Numbered from the stretch's first letter, positions 20,614 to 31,471 are shown. The stretch is DNA of 64,000 nt from Chrysophaeum taylorii (GCA_029834535.1 JAQMWT010000679.1:62001-126000); one strand, 5' to 3'. Notes: a model not told the origin generated them from the letters alone. Numbers and translations are program-made.

Positions 20614-23600
20614 ATGAAATGCCCAGCCGTGTTGCTCCTCGTGTCGTGCGCTCAATGCGCGGCGTACTCCGTGGCCACCGACGACGACATTCTTCTTGCC
20701 GTCGAGGCCAAGGCGCGGAACATAACGATCGTCGCCGATATTACCGTGCAGAAAGAGATCGATATTACTGATGGCAACAAATTGGTCGTTAGTGGCTGGA
20801 GGGCTGCCACGCTGCGCGGAAGGAGAGGCGTTCGCATGTTTTCGGTGGTAGGAGCCAACAGCAGCTTGGTGCTGCGAGGTCTCGTTTTGACCGAAGCTGA
20901 CACGAGCTGTCGCAACGACAACTGTGAAGGCGGCTCGGTCGCCAAGGTCGAGAACGCGGCAACCCTGGAGATCGTCAACTGCACGTTCGCGAACAACGAA
21001 GCGTCCAGTGGCGGTGTTATTTATTTGGATCAAGGGAACTTGTACGTTGATCGAAGCATCTTTATCGGCAATGTCGCCGGGGACAAGGGGGGCACGGTCT
21101 TCGCCCGACGCGGGGCTGCCGTATTGTTGATCGACTCTTCATTTATCTCCAACTCCGCAAATTCGGGGGGAGTGATCTCGGCACGTGACGCTTCATACGT
21201 ACATGCGACCAACTGCACCTTTCAAGGAAGCTATGCAACACAAGTAAGACATGCCGATTATAAACCAACCTTGAAAGTGTACACAGCACGGTGGTGGCGT
21301 CAACATCGCAGAAAGCACGCTCCACCTCGATGGATGCCGCTTTAAGTTGAACTCGTGTGACAACGTGCGTTCGTGGTGTGCGTATCATTTACGCCTTACA
21401 CAGCAAGGTGGAGCGCTGTATGTGCAGAAGGCCGCGGGTACCCACGTCCTGAATTGCGTCTTTTCCGCCAATAATGCCGAGGTAAGCAAACATAACCAAA
21501 GCACCATGAAATATTTTTCATCTCAGATGGGCGGTGCGCTTGCCACAGGGTTTGCCGACATGAATTTCGACGCATGCGTCTTTGATTCGAACGCCGCCAG
21601 GGTAATACACCGCACGCGTGACAAACGTCATCGAGCCCGAAACACAGTTCGGTGGCGCTGTGTATGCCTATTCGAGCACGACGTCGTTCGTTCAGACAGT
21701 CTTCGACTCGAACACGGCAAACGTGAGCGTGGAATCTGTCGTAAATTACCCGAACACAGGCTGGCGGTGCCGCGAATCTTCGAGGTTCTGGAACTGCGAT
21801 GTCGCTCGACTCGTGCCGGGTCGTCCACCAAACCGCCGTGACCGGGGGAGCCGTATATTGCGAGAGTCTCGTCGAGGGGATCTATGCGACGAAGACAGTA
21901 TTCGAAGAAAACTACGCAAGCTTTGGCGGTGTGATGGTTACCGACATTGTAGAGGTCGGATACTCGGAAAAGAGAATCACAAAGCCTAGGTTCCATCGGC
22001 GAAACGCATTTGTTGGCGATTCCGCTTTGATGCGACGCAATGTGGCAATAAGAGGCAGCTGCTTTTTCGCGTCTCTCGCTTCTCCACTTGTGATTGACGG
22101 TGACTTGAACCTGGTCAACAATTCGGCTACCGCGGCGACGATCTATGTTGACGTGCGAGCGACTGCAGCGATCCGGGGCGTGCGATCGCATGGCAACATC
22201 GTGCTGTACAGTGGCGCATTCGTGCACTTTGAGTCGAGAACCCGGGGTGTGGTGCGAGCAATCACAAGTTCTGGCGACAGTGCTTCGGCCGGCGTTGGCG
22301 TCTTGTACGTCGGTGACTGGGCGTCTGTTGAGTTCGAAAATGTGAGCGTTGTGAACGCTAGCGTAAGCTGGGACGGCGTGCTCCATGCCACCGCCGCAAC
22401 GTTCGTCTCGATAATGTCTTCTTTTTTGACTGAAAACTTCTCTGGCGGAACTGCCTCGGCGATCTACGCCAAAAGTACCACGGATCTGGCCGTCGAAGAC
22501 GTCTTGCTCGCCCACAATTTCGCCGTCGACGCGGGAACCATATACCTCGAAGGGACGCGAGCACGCTTGATGCATGTGGTATCAGTAAACAATGCAGCGA
22601 GTGACGCGGGCGCACTGTCTGCGAAGGATGACTGCGTCGTTTCCATTAAGAACTCGCGGTTTCAAAAGAACCAGGCACTCTCTGGCTCGGCGGGGGCGTT
22701 CCTTGTAAAGTCTGGTGCCAAGACCCGATGCGAAAATACCTCGTTCATGTTCAACGCTGCCCGCGAAACTGGCGGAGCGGTCGATATCGATTTCGGCGGG
22801 AGCTTTAGGGCGGTTGCGTCTCAGTTTGTTGGCAATGCGGCGGCCTCAGGCGGTGCCGTGCGTTTGACGCAGAGCTCATCTTTCACAAGCCTTGGCTGCA
22901 GATTCGATGGTAACGATGCATCTTTTGATGGCGGTGCGGTTTACGTCGGCTGTAATTCTACAGCGCGCTTTAATTACTCGGATGTATTCGAGAAAAACGT
23001 TGCTGCGAACGCGGGAGCCGTCGTTTTCTTTGATCATCGTTGTGCGCGGAGGCCGTGGCTGCCTAACATCAGCGCGGAGAAACAGAATCGCGCCGGTTAT
23101 GGAAACGTGATCGCATCAGGTGTGGCGTTTCTCGACGCTTTTCACGACAGCATCGAGGAAACTAGTGGGAGCCGGCTTGTGCAACCCATTGTGCTTCGCG
23201 CGCTAGACGCGCTCGACCAGCTGTGCACGACTGTAAGCGGTGATACGACGAGCGCTTGGTTCATGTTGCCCGAAGGCACAAACGCCTCGCTAAATGATGG
23301 CGTCGCGCATGTCTACGTCGACATGAATGCTGGCGTCGCAACGACCGCGGATAGAGGTTTGACAGTGACTGGAAATCCGGGTTCCTCGATCGTAGTCCTC
23401 GCGAGTTTCGACGAAATTAATCATCGTGGCGCCTATTCGTACGCGGCCAACGTCAGCGTTTCTCTGCGTGGCTGTCGCGTCGGCGAGATCGTCGCTGACG
23501 ACGTCTGCGTTCTTTGCTCCGGGCGCGATGACTTCAACATGTATCCATTGCGCACCTCGATGAGCCCAACAGCGTGCGCGTCGTGCCCGAAGCACTCCTT

Positions 23601-25719
23601 GTGCGCCGAGAACACGGATAACACGACTGGCCACAGCATCCGGCCTATTTCCGGGTATTGGCGCAGCACGCGACTTTCTTTGAATGTGCGCAAGTGCCTC
23701 TACGCTGAGGCGTGCACGGGTGACGTCGACCTTTGGTACGCGCGTACGGCGTGCGCGTCCCGACACAAAGGCCCGCTGTGCGCGCGCTGCGAGTCGGCAT
23801 ACGTGCGCACATCACGGGGGGGGTGCATTGACTGCGGTCATCCGGGGGTTCTGATGATTCGGTGCTTTGCCTCTGTCGCGCTTGTTGCTGTCGTCGTGAT
23901 CGTCGTGGTGCGATTCCGCGTCATGGCACGCCAGCCAGTTTATCCAAACCAGCAGCTGTCCGCCCAAGTCTCAAACGAGCAGCGGCAGTTATTGAAGATC
24001 TGGGCATTAATCAAGCTAGTCATCGTCTACGTCCAGATTACCGCGAGTGCCCAGTACACGCTACGATTCATCAGTTTGTCGAGGGCGTACACCTCAGCAA
24101 TGCACACCGCGAGTATATTTGGACTCGACCTGGACTCGCTGCTTGACACGCTCTGCTTTGAGAACGATCACCTCGATCGGGTCAAAACAAACACAATCCT
24201 ACCATTGACCATAGTCGCCGCGATCGGCGCCGGCTTTGCCGTGCTGTCGCGGAACGCCACAGAGCATCGTCGCGAACAGCTCAAGCGAAAGTCAGCGGCT
24301 GCGATTCTCTTAGTATCGTGTCTGACCATGACCAATACTGCGACAACAATATTTCGGACGTTCTACTGCGACACTGCATTCACATTGGACGACGGCGAAG
24401 CTCCCGACTCGCGTTATTTAGACGCGTCTTTTCTCGAAGTCGACTACCGAGTCGACTGTCGCTCGCGCCGGTACAAATACCTTCGAATGTACGCAATTGA
24501 GATGGCCTTCGTATACCCGATAGGGATCCCTCTCGCATACCTGGTCCTCTTGTTCTCGCACCTTGCCGACATCAACCCGAAGGATCCGCGTAAAATCGCG
24601 CGCGAAGCCAACCTTTGCCAGCAGTCCAAGAAGTCCCCGTCGCGCCTTTTCCAACGCCTCACGGGCACCAGAAGGTTTTCGAATGAGAATGACACGACCA
24701 ATCTCAAGCAGCTCGGCGCGATGTATCTGGAACTCGATGAGCTCATGTCGACGATGCCGCCTGGTGCTCGGTCGCTTGCGTCGAAATCGCTCGACAAACT
24801 CGCCGTCGAGCTCGTTGCCGAGCATCGCATGCACAACTGTCATTGTGCGCACCTCGCATTCCTATTTCGCGATTACATGCCATCGCGGTGGTACATGGAA
24901 GTCATCGAGTCGGCTCGCCGGTTGATCCTCACTTGCATGCTCCCCGCCATCTACGCTGATCAAAACATTGGCCGCGTGTACGTTGCGACAATCTTCGTCC
25001 TTGCTTTCGCTGTTGGCTATGAATACATACAGCCCTTTGCGGACCGTGACACCGCCCGTTTCGCCGTCGCCTTGCACGTCCTTCTCACGACGTCGCTCTT
25101 CCTCATCATCATCCTCTACACGGAAAAGTATATGGAACCCGACGAGCGCGCGCACTTTAATAATGTACTTCTCGACGCGGCGCTTATTGCCGTATCCATC
25201 GTCGCCGCCCCACTCACTACCCTCTATTTCATCGCGCTCAAGGTCCGCACGATCTCCCCTGGCGGTGGTTTGCCGTTTGACGTCGGTGGTCGCCACGTCT
25301 GTTCTCCTCTCCAATATGAAGAAGATGTGGAGGCCAAGGGGGGGACTGGCGATTCTGCCGGTGACCCCAAAGACCCACCAGCGCCTTCTCCCACAAATTC
25401 AGAAGATTGGCTGCGAGCGGACGAGGTTGCAGTCCTGCGCGAGGCATTCTGCGCACCAATTGTTTTCGACGGAGACGGGTGCCAGTGCAACGACGACAAC
25501 GACGACGACATATCTCGCAGCACGGGTTTTTTTGGGCGCAACAGCACGACGACGACGGCGTACTCGCCACAAATGAGACGATCAGATGGAGATTTTTCGA
25601 CACCCAAGTCGCGCTTCTCGTCTGCAATACTGCGCGTGGGCACCACGGCAACGGCTGTCGCCTCAATATACAACATCCTCAACCGCCGCCGCGATCGCGC
25701 CTGCGCTGGCGCGTGGTGA
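20614..25719 (+). CDS. Giant beta-helix (PMP-repeat) membrane protein with 7-TM-like C-terminus
   Basis: Exons are 20614-21243, 21287-21364, 21404-21481, 21527-21601, 21648-21722 and 21760-25719; introns are 43, 39, 45, 46 and 37 nt, all phase 0. The protein is 1631 aa with an N-terminal signal peptide. The ectodomain (about 60-900) is a run of right-handed beta-helix repeats of the polymorphic-membrane-protein type (NCTF-NN-AS-GGVIY, FVGNAAASGGAV, FDGNDASFDGGAV). A Cys-rich module follows (CVLCSG, CASCPKHSLC, ISGYWR, GPLCARCE), then about seven hydrophobic helices (from FASVALVAVVVIVVV to the pair ending near ALIAVSIVAAPL) and an acidic cytoplasmic tail. This matches a family widespread in algae and oomycetes; a receptor or adhesion role is likely, ligand unknown. 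Exons 2-5 each encode one 25-26-residue repeat. Confidence 0.9.
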
Positions 25720-25878
25720 AAAAAACACACACTCCCAAGTAATAAGAAAGAACTATCGCCCCTGGCTCGGAGGGTTGGAGAATGCTCCAATGTCAATGGG
25801 AACTCGGGGTCTGTCTTCTTCTGCGTGCTGCTTCGCGCAATTGTGTAGTACACGCCCGCGTGGTGCTTACACACTGCG

Positions 25879-26526
25879 TCAGGCGCTCCTACCTACCCAC
25901 CGACCGGTAGTTTGCAGCGAGCCACCCGCGCAGGTTGTAGGAGCGGTGTTCAAAAGGATGGTATTAGGGCCGGCGCGGCAGGGCTTTGGTTGGGGGATGT
26001 TAGAGAGGGGGGGGGGGGAGCGCTGCTGGTGACTACGACGAGCTCGTTTAGCTTCCCTGCAACTCTTGCGGCATACGGCGTGGCGCAGACGATGACTATC
26101 GCGTTCGTCCTCGAGCGCGCGCATCGCGTCCTCGTCGTCGGCGTGCGCTTCTTCTAAACGTTTGTCGCGCCTTGCGACGTGGCTCAGACGACGATCAGGC
26201 TCGCATTCGTCCTCGAGCGCGCGCATCGCGTCCTCGTCGCCGGTGTGCGCTTCTTCTAGACGATCATCACGCCGCTCTGCAATTGCATTGGCCTCGCGTT
26301 GACGCTCAAGCAGCATTGCCGCATCCTCGTCGCCGGCGGCAAGCGCTTCACGACGAGCGGCCCGCAATCGCCCCATCTTGTCGCGACGGACCGCACGTTC
26401 GCGCTCGAGAAAACGATCGTCTCCAACACGCCACAAGCGCTTCCACGTATCAACAGCGCGCCTGTACACTTTCTTTTCGCCATTCCACTCCTGGGCGAGG
26501 ACACTCGAGTACCAGTTCCTTTTCAA
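25879..26526 (-). CDS. Hypothetical charged protein with 34-aa repeats
   Basis: An open frame of 215 aa with two near-identical copies, and one diverged copy, of a roughly 34-residue unit containing RRDxRLEEAHxxDEDAMRALEDE. The DNA repeats with the same period of about 102 nt (around 26060-26160, 26161-26260 and 26261-26350). The unit is strongly helical. The start is unclear: there is no good upstream signal peptide or motif, and an overlapping frame to 26719 is also rich in Arg. The C-terminal 60 residues look non-coding. It may be a real coiled-coil protein with missing exons or a repeat expansion. Confidence 0.35.
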   Translation of the reverse strand: MKRNWYSSVLAQEWNGEKKVYRRAVDTWKRLWRVGDDRFLERERAVRRDKMGRLRAARREALAAGDEDAAMLLERQREANAIAERRDDRLEEAHTGDEDAMRALEDECEPDRRLSHVARRDKRLEEAHADDEDAMRALEDERDSHRLRHAVCRKSCREAKRARRSHQQRSPPPLSNIPQPKPCRAGPNTILLNTAPTTCAGGSLQTTGRWVGRSA

Positions 26527-27158
26527 AGGAACTTGCGCCTCTTTCGCTTTCCCGCACGATCTCCCGCCTCGCCGAGCGCCGGACGGTTTGTCTCGTCATC
26601 CCGGGCCGCGCGGCGGTCCGCCGTCGCTCTCCACGTAAGGGCGAGCTACGACGCGGTTTACCGCGAGAAAAACCGGAAGACGTCCTAACCAGTCTTGCGG
26701 CAAGTTCTCTTTCTAGCAAGTTACTTACCGCTTATCTTTTTTCTTTATCTGCTTTCTTTCCTGGTTTGGAAGCAGCAGTCTTGCGTCCTATAGGTAATTT
26801 CTCTCTCTAGCACGTAAAAAGAAAATACGGAAGACTGACACGGCACGCACTATTCACCCGAAGAGCTTGCTTTTCAACCAAAGGATTATTATTATTATTA
26901 TTAATATTATTATCCAGCTGACGAACGAATAATAGTAAGACACTCGGCTGAGGGCGGTAGCGCGGTACGAAGGTGGTGGGCTCATCAGAGCAGAAAAGAG
27001 CAGAGCAGATGACGACGACGACAAGAAGAAAATGCATTTCTGATATAGACGCGCATACGCGACATGGTGGTGGCGAGGTTAGGGATGGTGGCGAAAGAGA
27101 TAGCGAGCTGCGCGCGTCGAGCGAGAGGGTACCAACGACGATAGGAGAAAGGGCGAGT
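26527..27158. other. Spacer with AT-rich (ATT)n patch
   Basis: No gene seen. An (ATT)n stretch at 26886-26912 stands out against the GC-rich background. Beyond it lies the 3' side of the amino-acid transporter gene. Confidence 0.5.
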
Positions 27159-28598
27159 CTAGAAAGATTTGACGACGCCAAGGACGCCCGAGACAGCGCC
27201 GAGGATGATCATGGTCATGGGTGCGACCTTTCGTTCGAATCTTGAACGCGAAAGCTTGTCAGGATCCGAGTTGAGAAGCATCAAAGCGGGGAGGATGTAG
27301 ATGACGGCCGAGCCCATGAGGGCTCCCGTGAGGGAGACGACGAGGCCGACATCGTTGAGGACGAGGGCGAGGGCAGTCAAAAGGGCGAGGGGCGCGGCGA
27401 CGACGCGGGCCTCGTTAGGTTTACCGCCTTTGCCGCCGCCAAAGAGCTTGGCGTCGAGTTGGCGGAGACCGTCTTTGGCGCCGGCAAAGGCGAGAGGATA
27501 GGTGAAGACGATGGAGACGCCGAAGAGAAGCCTCGCGACGCTCGCGAGGAGGTCGGTCGTGGCGTAGTTGTTGAGGATGAGACCGAGACTGGAGGGGCCA
27601 AAGGTCCAGAAGCCCGAGGCCATGACGGCCAAGTTGAAGAGGACGGAGAAGCCAAAGCCGAGGGCAACGACTTTGCGAAACTTGTCCAAGTCGCGGCCCG
27701 CGCTCTTGAAGAAGGAGGGGGCGTTGAAGTGGGCCATATACGCCGTGCCGAGCATCGCGACGAAGACGCCGAGGCGCGGGTTGAAGAGGTCGCCGACGGA
27801 CTGCGCGGCGCACGGCGCGACCGCGTCGGCGGCACAAAATCGTCCTCCCGGGAAATAAGACCCGTCGATTGCGCGGAGACCCATGAAGCCCGCGGTGTAG
27901 AGGACGCCGGCGGTGCCGAGAGCGGAGGTCGGCGCGAGCGCCGCGAGCGACCTCAGCGAGCACAGCGGCCACAAGACGCCGACCGAGAACACCGAGATGA
28001 AGAAACGACGCGTGCCGCCGAGAAGCGCGACGAGGCTCGCGAGAGCTGGGGGGGGCGACTTGCTGGAAGCCGCGCTGATGGCTGCGAACGAGTCCCCGAT
28101 GATAATCGCGTACGCGAGGCACGCGAACAAGGGGGTTATCGTGCAGCACGCGGTCACGATCCAGGCCGTCCGCTCGCTCATCGTCTTGGACCAGGCCTCG
28201 CGGTACGAGTCGGCCTCGTAGGCCCCGCAGATGCGCCCGAGGATCGCGAACGAGTACGCCGACGCCCATCCGAGAAGTACGACGATCGCGCTCGCGACGA
28301 CGAGCGCGAGCCGCGCGCTCGCGAAGGCCGCGACGCCCGCGGGTAACGCGAGGACGCCGGCGCCGACGATCGACTTGATCAAGTTCAGCGTCCCGAACGC
28401 GACGCTCGAAGGCTTTTCTTCGCCAGCGACCACTGCGTTGCGCTCTGTTCGTCGTCTTTTTTTCTGAACCACCTGCATCTCGGCGAGCCCGCACCGCCGG
28501 CCCGGGAGCGCAACTCCTCGATGACCAGGACGAACAAGACTCTGGTAGGCAGCGGCATGCTGCAGAGCCACGAGCGGCAACAACAACGGCAACATCAT
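27159..28598 (-). CDS. Amino-acid transporter, AAAP (SLC38-like) family
   Basis: Single exon, 479 aa. After a hydrophobic leader and basic linker, the transporter core begins with SVAFGTLNLIKSIVGAGVLALP, the family signature of the amino acid/auxin permease group. About ten further hydrophobic helices follow, including a YMAHFNAPSFF segment and the final VIYILPALMLLNSD. It should move neutral amino acids by cation symport. The N-terminus (MMLPLLLPLVALQHAAAYQSLVRPG) looks like a signal peptide cut before Tyr-Gln, then a basic stretch, so plastid-envelope targeting is possible; this is less certain than for the glutaredoxin. It shares a 132-nt divergent promoter with the uL13m gene. Confidence 0.87.
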   Translation of the reverse strand: MMLPLLLPLVALQHAAAYQSLVRPGHRGVALPGRRCGLAEMQVVQKKRRRTERNAVVAGEEKPSSVAFGTLNLIKSIVGAGVLALPAGVAAFASARLALVVASAIVVLLGWASAYSFAILGRICGAYEADSYREAWSKTMSERTAWIVTACCTITPLFACLAYAIIIGDSFAAISAASSKSPPPALASLVALLGGTRRFFISVFSVGVLWPLCSLRSLAALAPTSALGTAGVLYTAGFMGLRAIDGSYFPGGRFCAADAVAPCAAQSVGDLFNPRLGVFVAMLGTAYMAHFNAPSFFKSAGRDLDKFRKVVALGFGFSVLFNLAVMASGFWTFGPSSLGLILNNYATTDLLASVARLLFGVSIVFTYPLAFAGAKDGLRQLDAKLFGGGKGGKPNEARVVAAPLALLTALALVLNDVGLVVSLTGALMGSAVIYILPALMLLNSDPDKLSRSRFERKVAPMTMIILGAVSGVLGVVKSF

Positions 28599-28730
28599 TA
28601 TCAGGACTGGTCGGCGGCGGTGTTTTCTGTGTTCGGCGAGACGTTTCAATTGAAGTTCAACAACAACGACAACGACTCTGAGGGTTAGGCAGGCAAAAGT
28701 GGAGAGGGTTATTATTACTTTATTTATGGC

Positions 28731-29414
28731 ATGAAGCGGCTGGCCAATCTTGCGGCGGCACGTCATCAGCAGTGGCACGTTGTCGACGCGCGCGGGCAGC
28801 ACGTCGGGCGGCTCGCGGCGCGCATCGCGCCAGTCCTCGTCGGGAAGCACAAGCCGATCTGGGAGCCCCATCGCCACGAACACGGGGACTTCGTCGTGGT
28901 GGTGAACGCGGCCGAGGTCCACTTCACCGGTCGCAAATGGGACCAAAAGATTTACTATCGGCACACGGGCTATCCGGGGGGGCTCAAGATGCGAACGGCG
29001 CGCGAGGTCCACCGCCGCAAGCCCGGCGAGGTCCTCAGAAAGGCGATCAGCGGCATGCTCCCCAAGAACAAGCTCCGGGAGACCTTCCTCAACAGACTCA
29101 AGATCTATCCTGCCGAGGACCACCCGCACGAAGCCCAGCTCGCGTCCCAGCGCGCGGCCTATTCGCCGCTCGACGATATGGTGAGTTTTATCCTCCATCC
29201 GCAGCTGCATGCACACTTGGTGTTGTTTGTCGCGCACCCGGTATCTCCCGCGGAGACCAAGACGCCTCGTGTCATCTCGGGTCATTGTTTTTGTGGTGCT
29301 ACACTGACCGTAGCGTCGGACTGCATAGTTGAACTCGCGCCCCCCCCCCGCGTTGTTCTGGTCTCTGGCCTCACACGCCGTCCCTCGCAGCCGCCGCCGT
29401 TTACGTGGTATTGA
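28731..29414 (+). CDS. Mitochondrial ribosomal protein uL13m
   Basis: Exons are 28731-29180 and 29391-29414 with a 210-nt GTGAGT...CGCAG intron, giving 157 aa. It is a clear L13 protein: WHVVDARGQHVGRLAARIAPVLVGK, a DFVVVVNAAEVHFTG block, KIYYRHTGYPGG and KAISGMLPKNKLR. The Arg/Ala-rich start without a cleavable hydrophobic leader fits the mitochondrial form, part of the large subunit. Exon 2 adds only PPPFTWY. The intron is a multiple of three and free of stops, so an unspliced transcript would encode a 227-aa variant ending with the same residues. A three-codon upstream frame (ATGGCATGA) overlaps the start by four bases. Confidence 0.9.
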   Translation: MKRLANLAAARHQQWHVVDARGQHVGRLAARIAPVLVGKHKPIWEPHRHEHGDFVVVVNAAEVHFTGRKWDQKIYYRHTGYPGGLKMRTAREVHRRKPGEVLRKAISGMLPKNKLRETFLNRLKIYPAEDHPHEAQLASQRAAYSPLDDMVSFILHPQLHAHLVLFVAHPVSPAETKTPRVISGHCFCGATLTVASDCIVELAPPPRVVLVSGLTRRPSQPPPFTWY

Positions 29415-29476
29415 GGACAACGACGCGTGTTGGTTGCTGCGATCCTTCGTCGTTCCTACTACTTTGGTTGTTACTT

Positions 29477-30436
29477 CTATACTTTCCAGGGCGTGTGGAG
29501 GGTGGCGTCGATGGAGTCGACCATGCTGGTGGCGAGGGTGGGGGCGAAGAAGGACGAGATGGCGACGCCAAGAGCGAGGAGGGCAAGGAGGACGTCGCCG
29601 GCGTTGGTGTCGGCGACGGTGCCCGGGGCTCTCAACCACCCGATGATCGGGTGGCGCTGCACGGCGAGGCCGATGGCCTCCTTCCGGATTTCCCTCATCT
29701 TTTCGCGGCGGCGGCGCAAAATCTCGTCTCTTTCGGGCTTGTCGGCATAGACTTGGCCGAAAGCAGCTCGGAGGTTGCGACGTTGCGCGGCGGTGACGCG
29801 CGACACGCGGCGGGTCGTCTCGCCGAGGCGCCTGAGCTGGCGCGCGACATAGGCCGCGTCGGCCGCGTCGTCGCACGATCCGCGCGCCGCCTCAAAGACC
29901 TCCTTGGCCTCGGCGTACCGATCGAGCGCGACGAGGGCTTTGCCTCTCCGGACGAGCGCCTTGGTGCACTCGGGCTCTATCGCGAGCGCCTCGTCGCACA
30001 GCTCGAGGGCCTGGCGCGGTCTATGGAGCTCCAACATGCACACAGCCATGTTGGCCATGATCGGCAGCGCGATCTCGTGGCGCGTCTCGGAGAGGCGTTC
30101 CTTGTCGCCGTCAAAACCTGCCATCGCCTGAGCGTACATCTCGAGCGCGGGGATGTACTCTCGCGCGTGGAACCGCTCGTTCCCCGCGTCACGCATCTGT
30201 CGCGAATACGCCAGCTTCTCCTCGCGCCCCATCGCGCTCACCCTCTTGAGTATCTGACCGAGCTTGATGTCAAAATCGGCCGCCGCGTAGTCCGCCTCCT
30301 CCGCGGGGATGTAATTCCCGTCGCACATTTTCTTCTTCACTTGTACCTCCACGCCGTGCTTTTCTGAGTGATCGTTCACCACCTTCACCAGCTGCGACAT
30401 CGACCCCAGCTTCACGGGGCCCTGTGACGACCCCAT
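29477..30436 (-). CDS. Tail-anchored TPR protein
   Basis: 319 aa from the ATG at 30436. Residues about 90-225 form a three-unit tetratricopeptide domain of the kind seen in FKBP/Hsp90 co-chaperones: RDAGNERFHAREYIPALEMY, IMANMAVCMLELHRPRQALELC and TKALVRRGKALVALDRYAEA. A basic helix follows, and a single hydrophobic segment near the C-terminus (DVLLALLALGVAISSFFAP) predicts a tail anchor, probably facing the cytosol on ER, mitochondria or plastid envelope. No peptidyl-prolyl isomerase domain is visible. The frame stays open 48 codons upstream of the ATG into a transposon helicase relic, so a longer chimeric reading is an artefact. Its end lies 62 nt from the uL13m stop. Confidence 0.82.
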   Translation of the reverse strand: MGSSQGPVKLGSMSQLVKVVNDHSEKHGVEVQVKKKMCDGNYIPAEEADYAAADFDIKLGQILKRVSAMGREEKLAYSRQMRDAGNERFHAREYIPALEMYAQAMAGFDGDKERLSETRHEIALPIMANMAVCMLELHRPRQALELCDEALAIEPECTKALVRRGKALVALDRYAEAKEVFEAARGSCDDAADAAYVARQLRRLGETTRRVSRVTAAQRRNLRAAFGQVYADKPERDEILRRRREKMREIRKEAIGLAVQRHPIIGWLRAPGTVADTNAGDVLLALLALGVAISSFFAPTLATSMVDSIDATLHTPWKV

Positions 30437-30449
30437 CGCGCCGCTAAAC

Positions 30450-31040
30450 CGAACGGCACTTTTACTGTGGTCGGAAAAATAAAATGAGGTCCGCTGAAGT
30501 GCCGTTGTGCCCTTCTTTGGAAGGCGAACTCGGCTGAGAGCCACATAGAGCTGACAGTTGCTGAAGACGAGCTTGGCCAAACAGGACGCCGACCTTACGG
30601 AGCGTCTGACCCTGGCTCTTGTTGATCGTTATGGCGAAGGCGGGCCCCAAGGGATACTGTTGTCAGCGCAGCTCGAAGGGGAGCGAAGGCAACATCACCG
30701 GCATGCCGACTTTGAGCGCGAGATTGAGCGAAGCAACATCACCGGCATGCCGACTTTGAGCGCGAGATTGTCCGGCGGCTCGCCGTTGATTTTCAGGGAG
30801 TTGAGAAACTCGACTTGAAAGAGCGAGGCATCGTCTTCTGACCCAACCTCGTCGGCCGAAAAGAACTTCGTCGCCTCAGGCAAAGGCCGCGGTCATGCGC
30901 GCGATGACAGAATCGACAACATCGTTTCAGGGGCGTGAGAATGGCGCGCTGGATGAGCCACCGCGGGTCGTGGAAATCGTCTGCGACGTCGTCGTAGACG
31001 AGGTCTGGCTCGCTACGACGACGTCTGGCTCGCGCTTGCT
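30450..31040 (-). mobile_element. Decayed PIF1/Helitron-type helicase, C-terminal fragment
   Basis: On the minus strand, three frames give consecutive pieces of the C-terminal part of a PIF1-like helicase as carried by Helitrons. In order they are DDFHDPRWLIQRAILTP (about 30990-30930), KFFSADEVGSED then VEFLNSLKINGE and LALKVGMPVMLLR (about 30870-30715), and FAITINKSQGQTLRKVGV then QLYVALSRV (about 30640-30535). A 36-nt segment (ttgagcg... block) is duplicated at 30709-30760. Frame changes make this a pseudogene. It ends about 20 nt before the start codon of the TPR gene. Confidence 0.8.
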
Positions 31041-31471
31041 GGCGCCTAAATCCTGATTGGTGGGCCGTCGCAACCGCAATGAAGTTTAGTTGAACATGAC
31101 GCCAAAAAAGATGTATATTCCATTCATTATTTGTTTTTTTTAATGTTTTTTGTCGAGTTGATAACAACTAATAAAGCTGGAATGAAGTGGACGACTTGAA
31201 GCAACTACTAGCACACTTGCACTCTCCTTCTCTTTTTTTTTTTTTAAACCAGCGTGCATGTTGCAGCAGTACACAAGCCGACCCAACAAACGCCCATCCA
31301 TCTTTACCCTCGGGTCTACTAGTGTGCAACGTTCGTTTGGGTTTGCACAAAAAAGATTCGAAAAAGGGCAAAATGAAAAGCAAGTACAAGACACGCGCGG
31401 AGATGTATCCTTTGTAGAGAAAATTCAACAAGTTACTGAGGTGTCGTTTCCCCCGCTTCCCATTCGGAAAT
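31041..31471. other. Spacer
   Basis: AT-richer stretch with T runs (31131-31148, 31228-31243) next to the helicase relic. No gene recognised; it probably includes the promoter of the gene at 31472. Confidence 0.45.

Noticed and set aside
22500-23000. Chlamydial or bacterial origin of the beta-helix repeats
   Set aside because: The repeats look like PMP repeats, but the gene has spliceosomal introns and a eukaryotic Cys-rich and 7-TM-like C-terminus.
27159-29876. 905-aa minus-strand frame continuing from the amino-acid transporter into the uL13m region
   Set aside because: The part upstream of 28598 is antisense to the uL13m gene and has no coding features; the transporter starts at 28598.
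29477-30580. TPR gene starting at 30580
   Set aside because: The additional 48 residues are the end of a transposon helicase frame; the ATG at 30436 fits the family better.
31041-31471. Additional coding exon for the gene at 31472
   Set aside because: The region is T-rich with frequent stops in all frames and no splice pair extending the frame convincingly.
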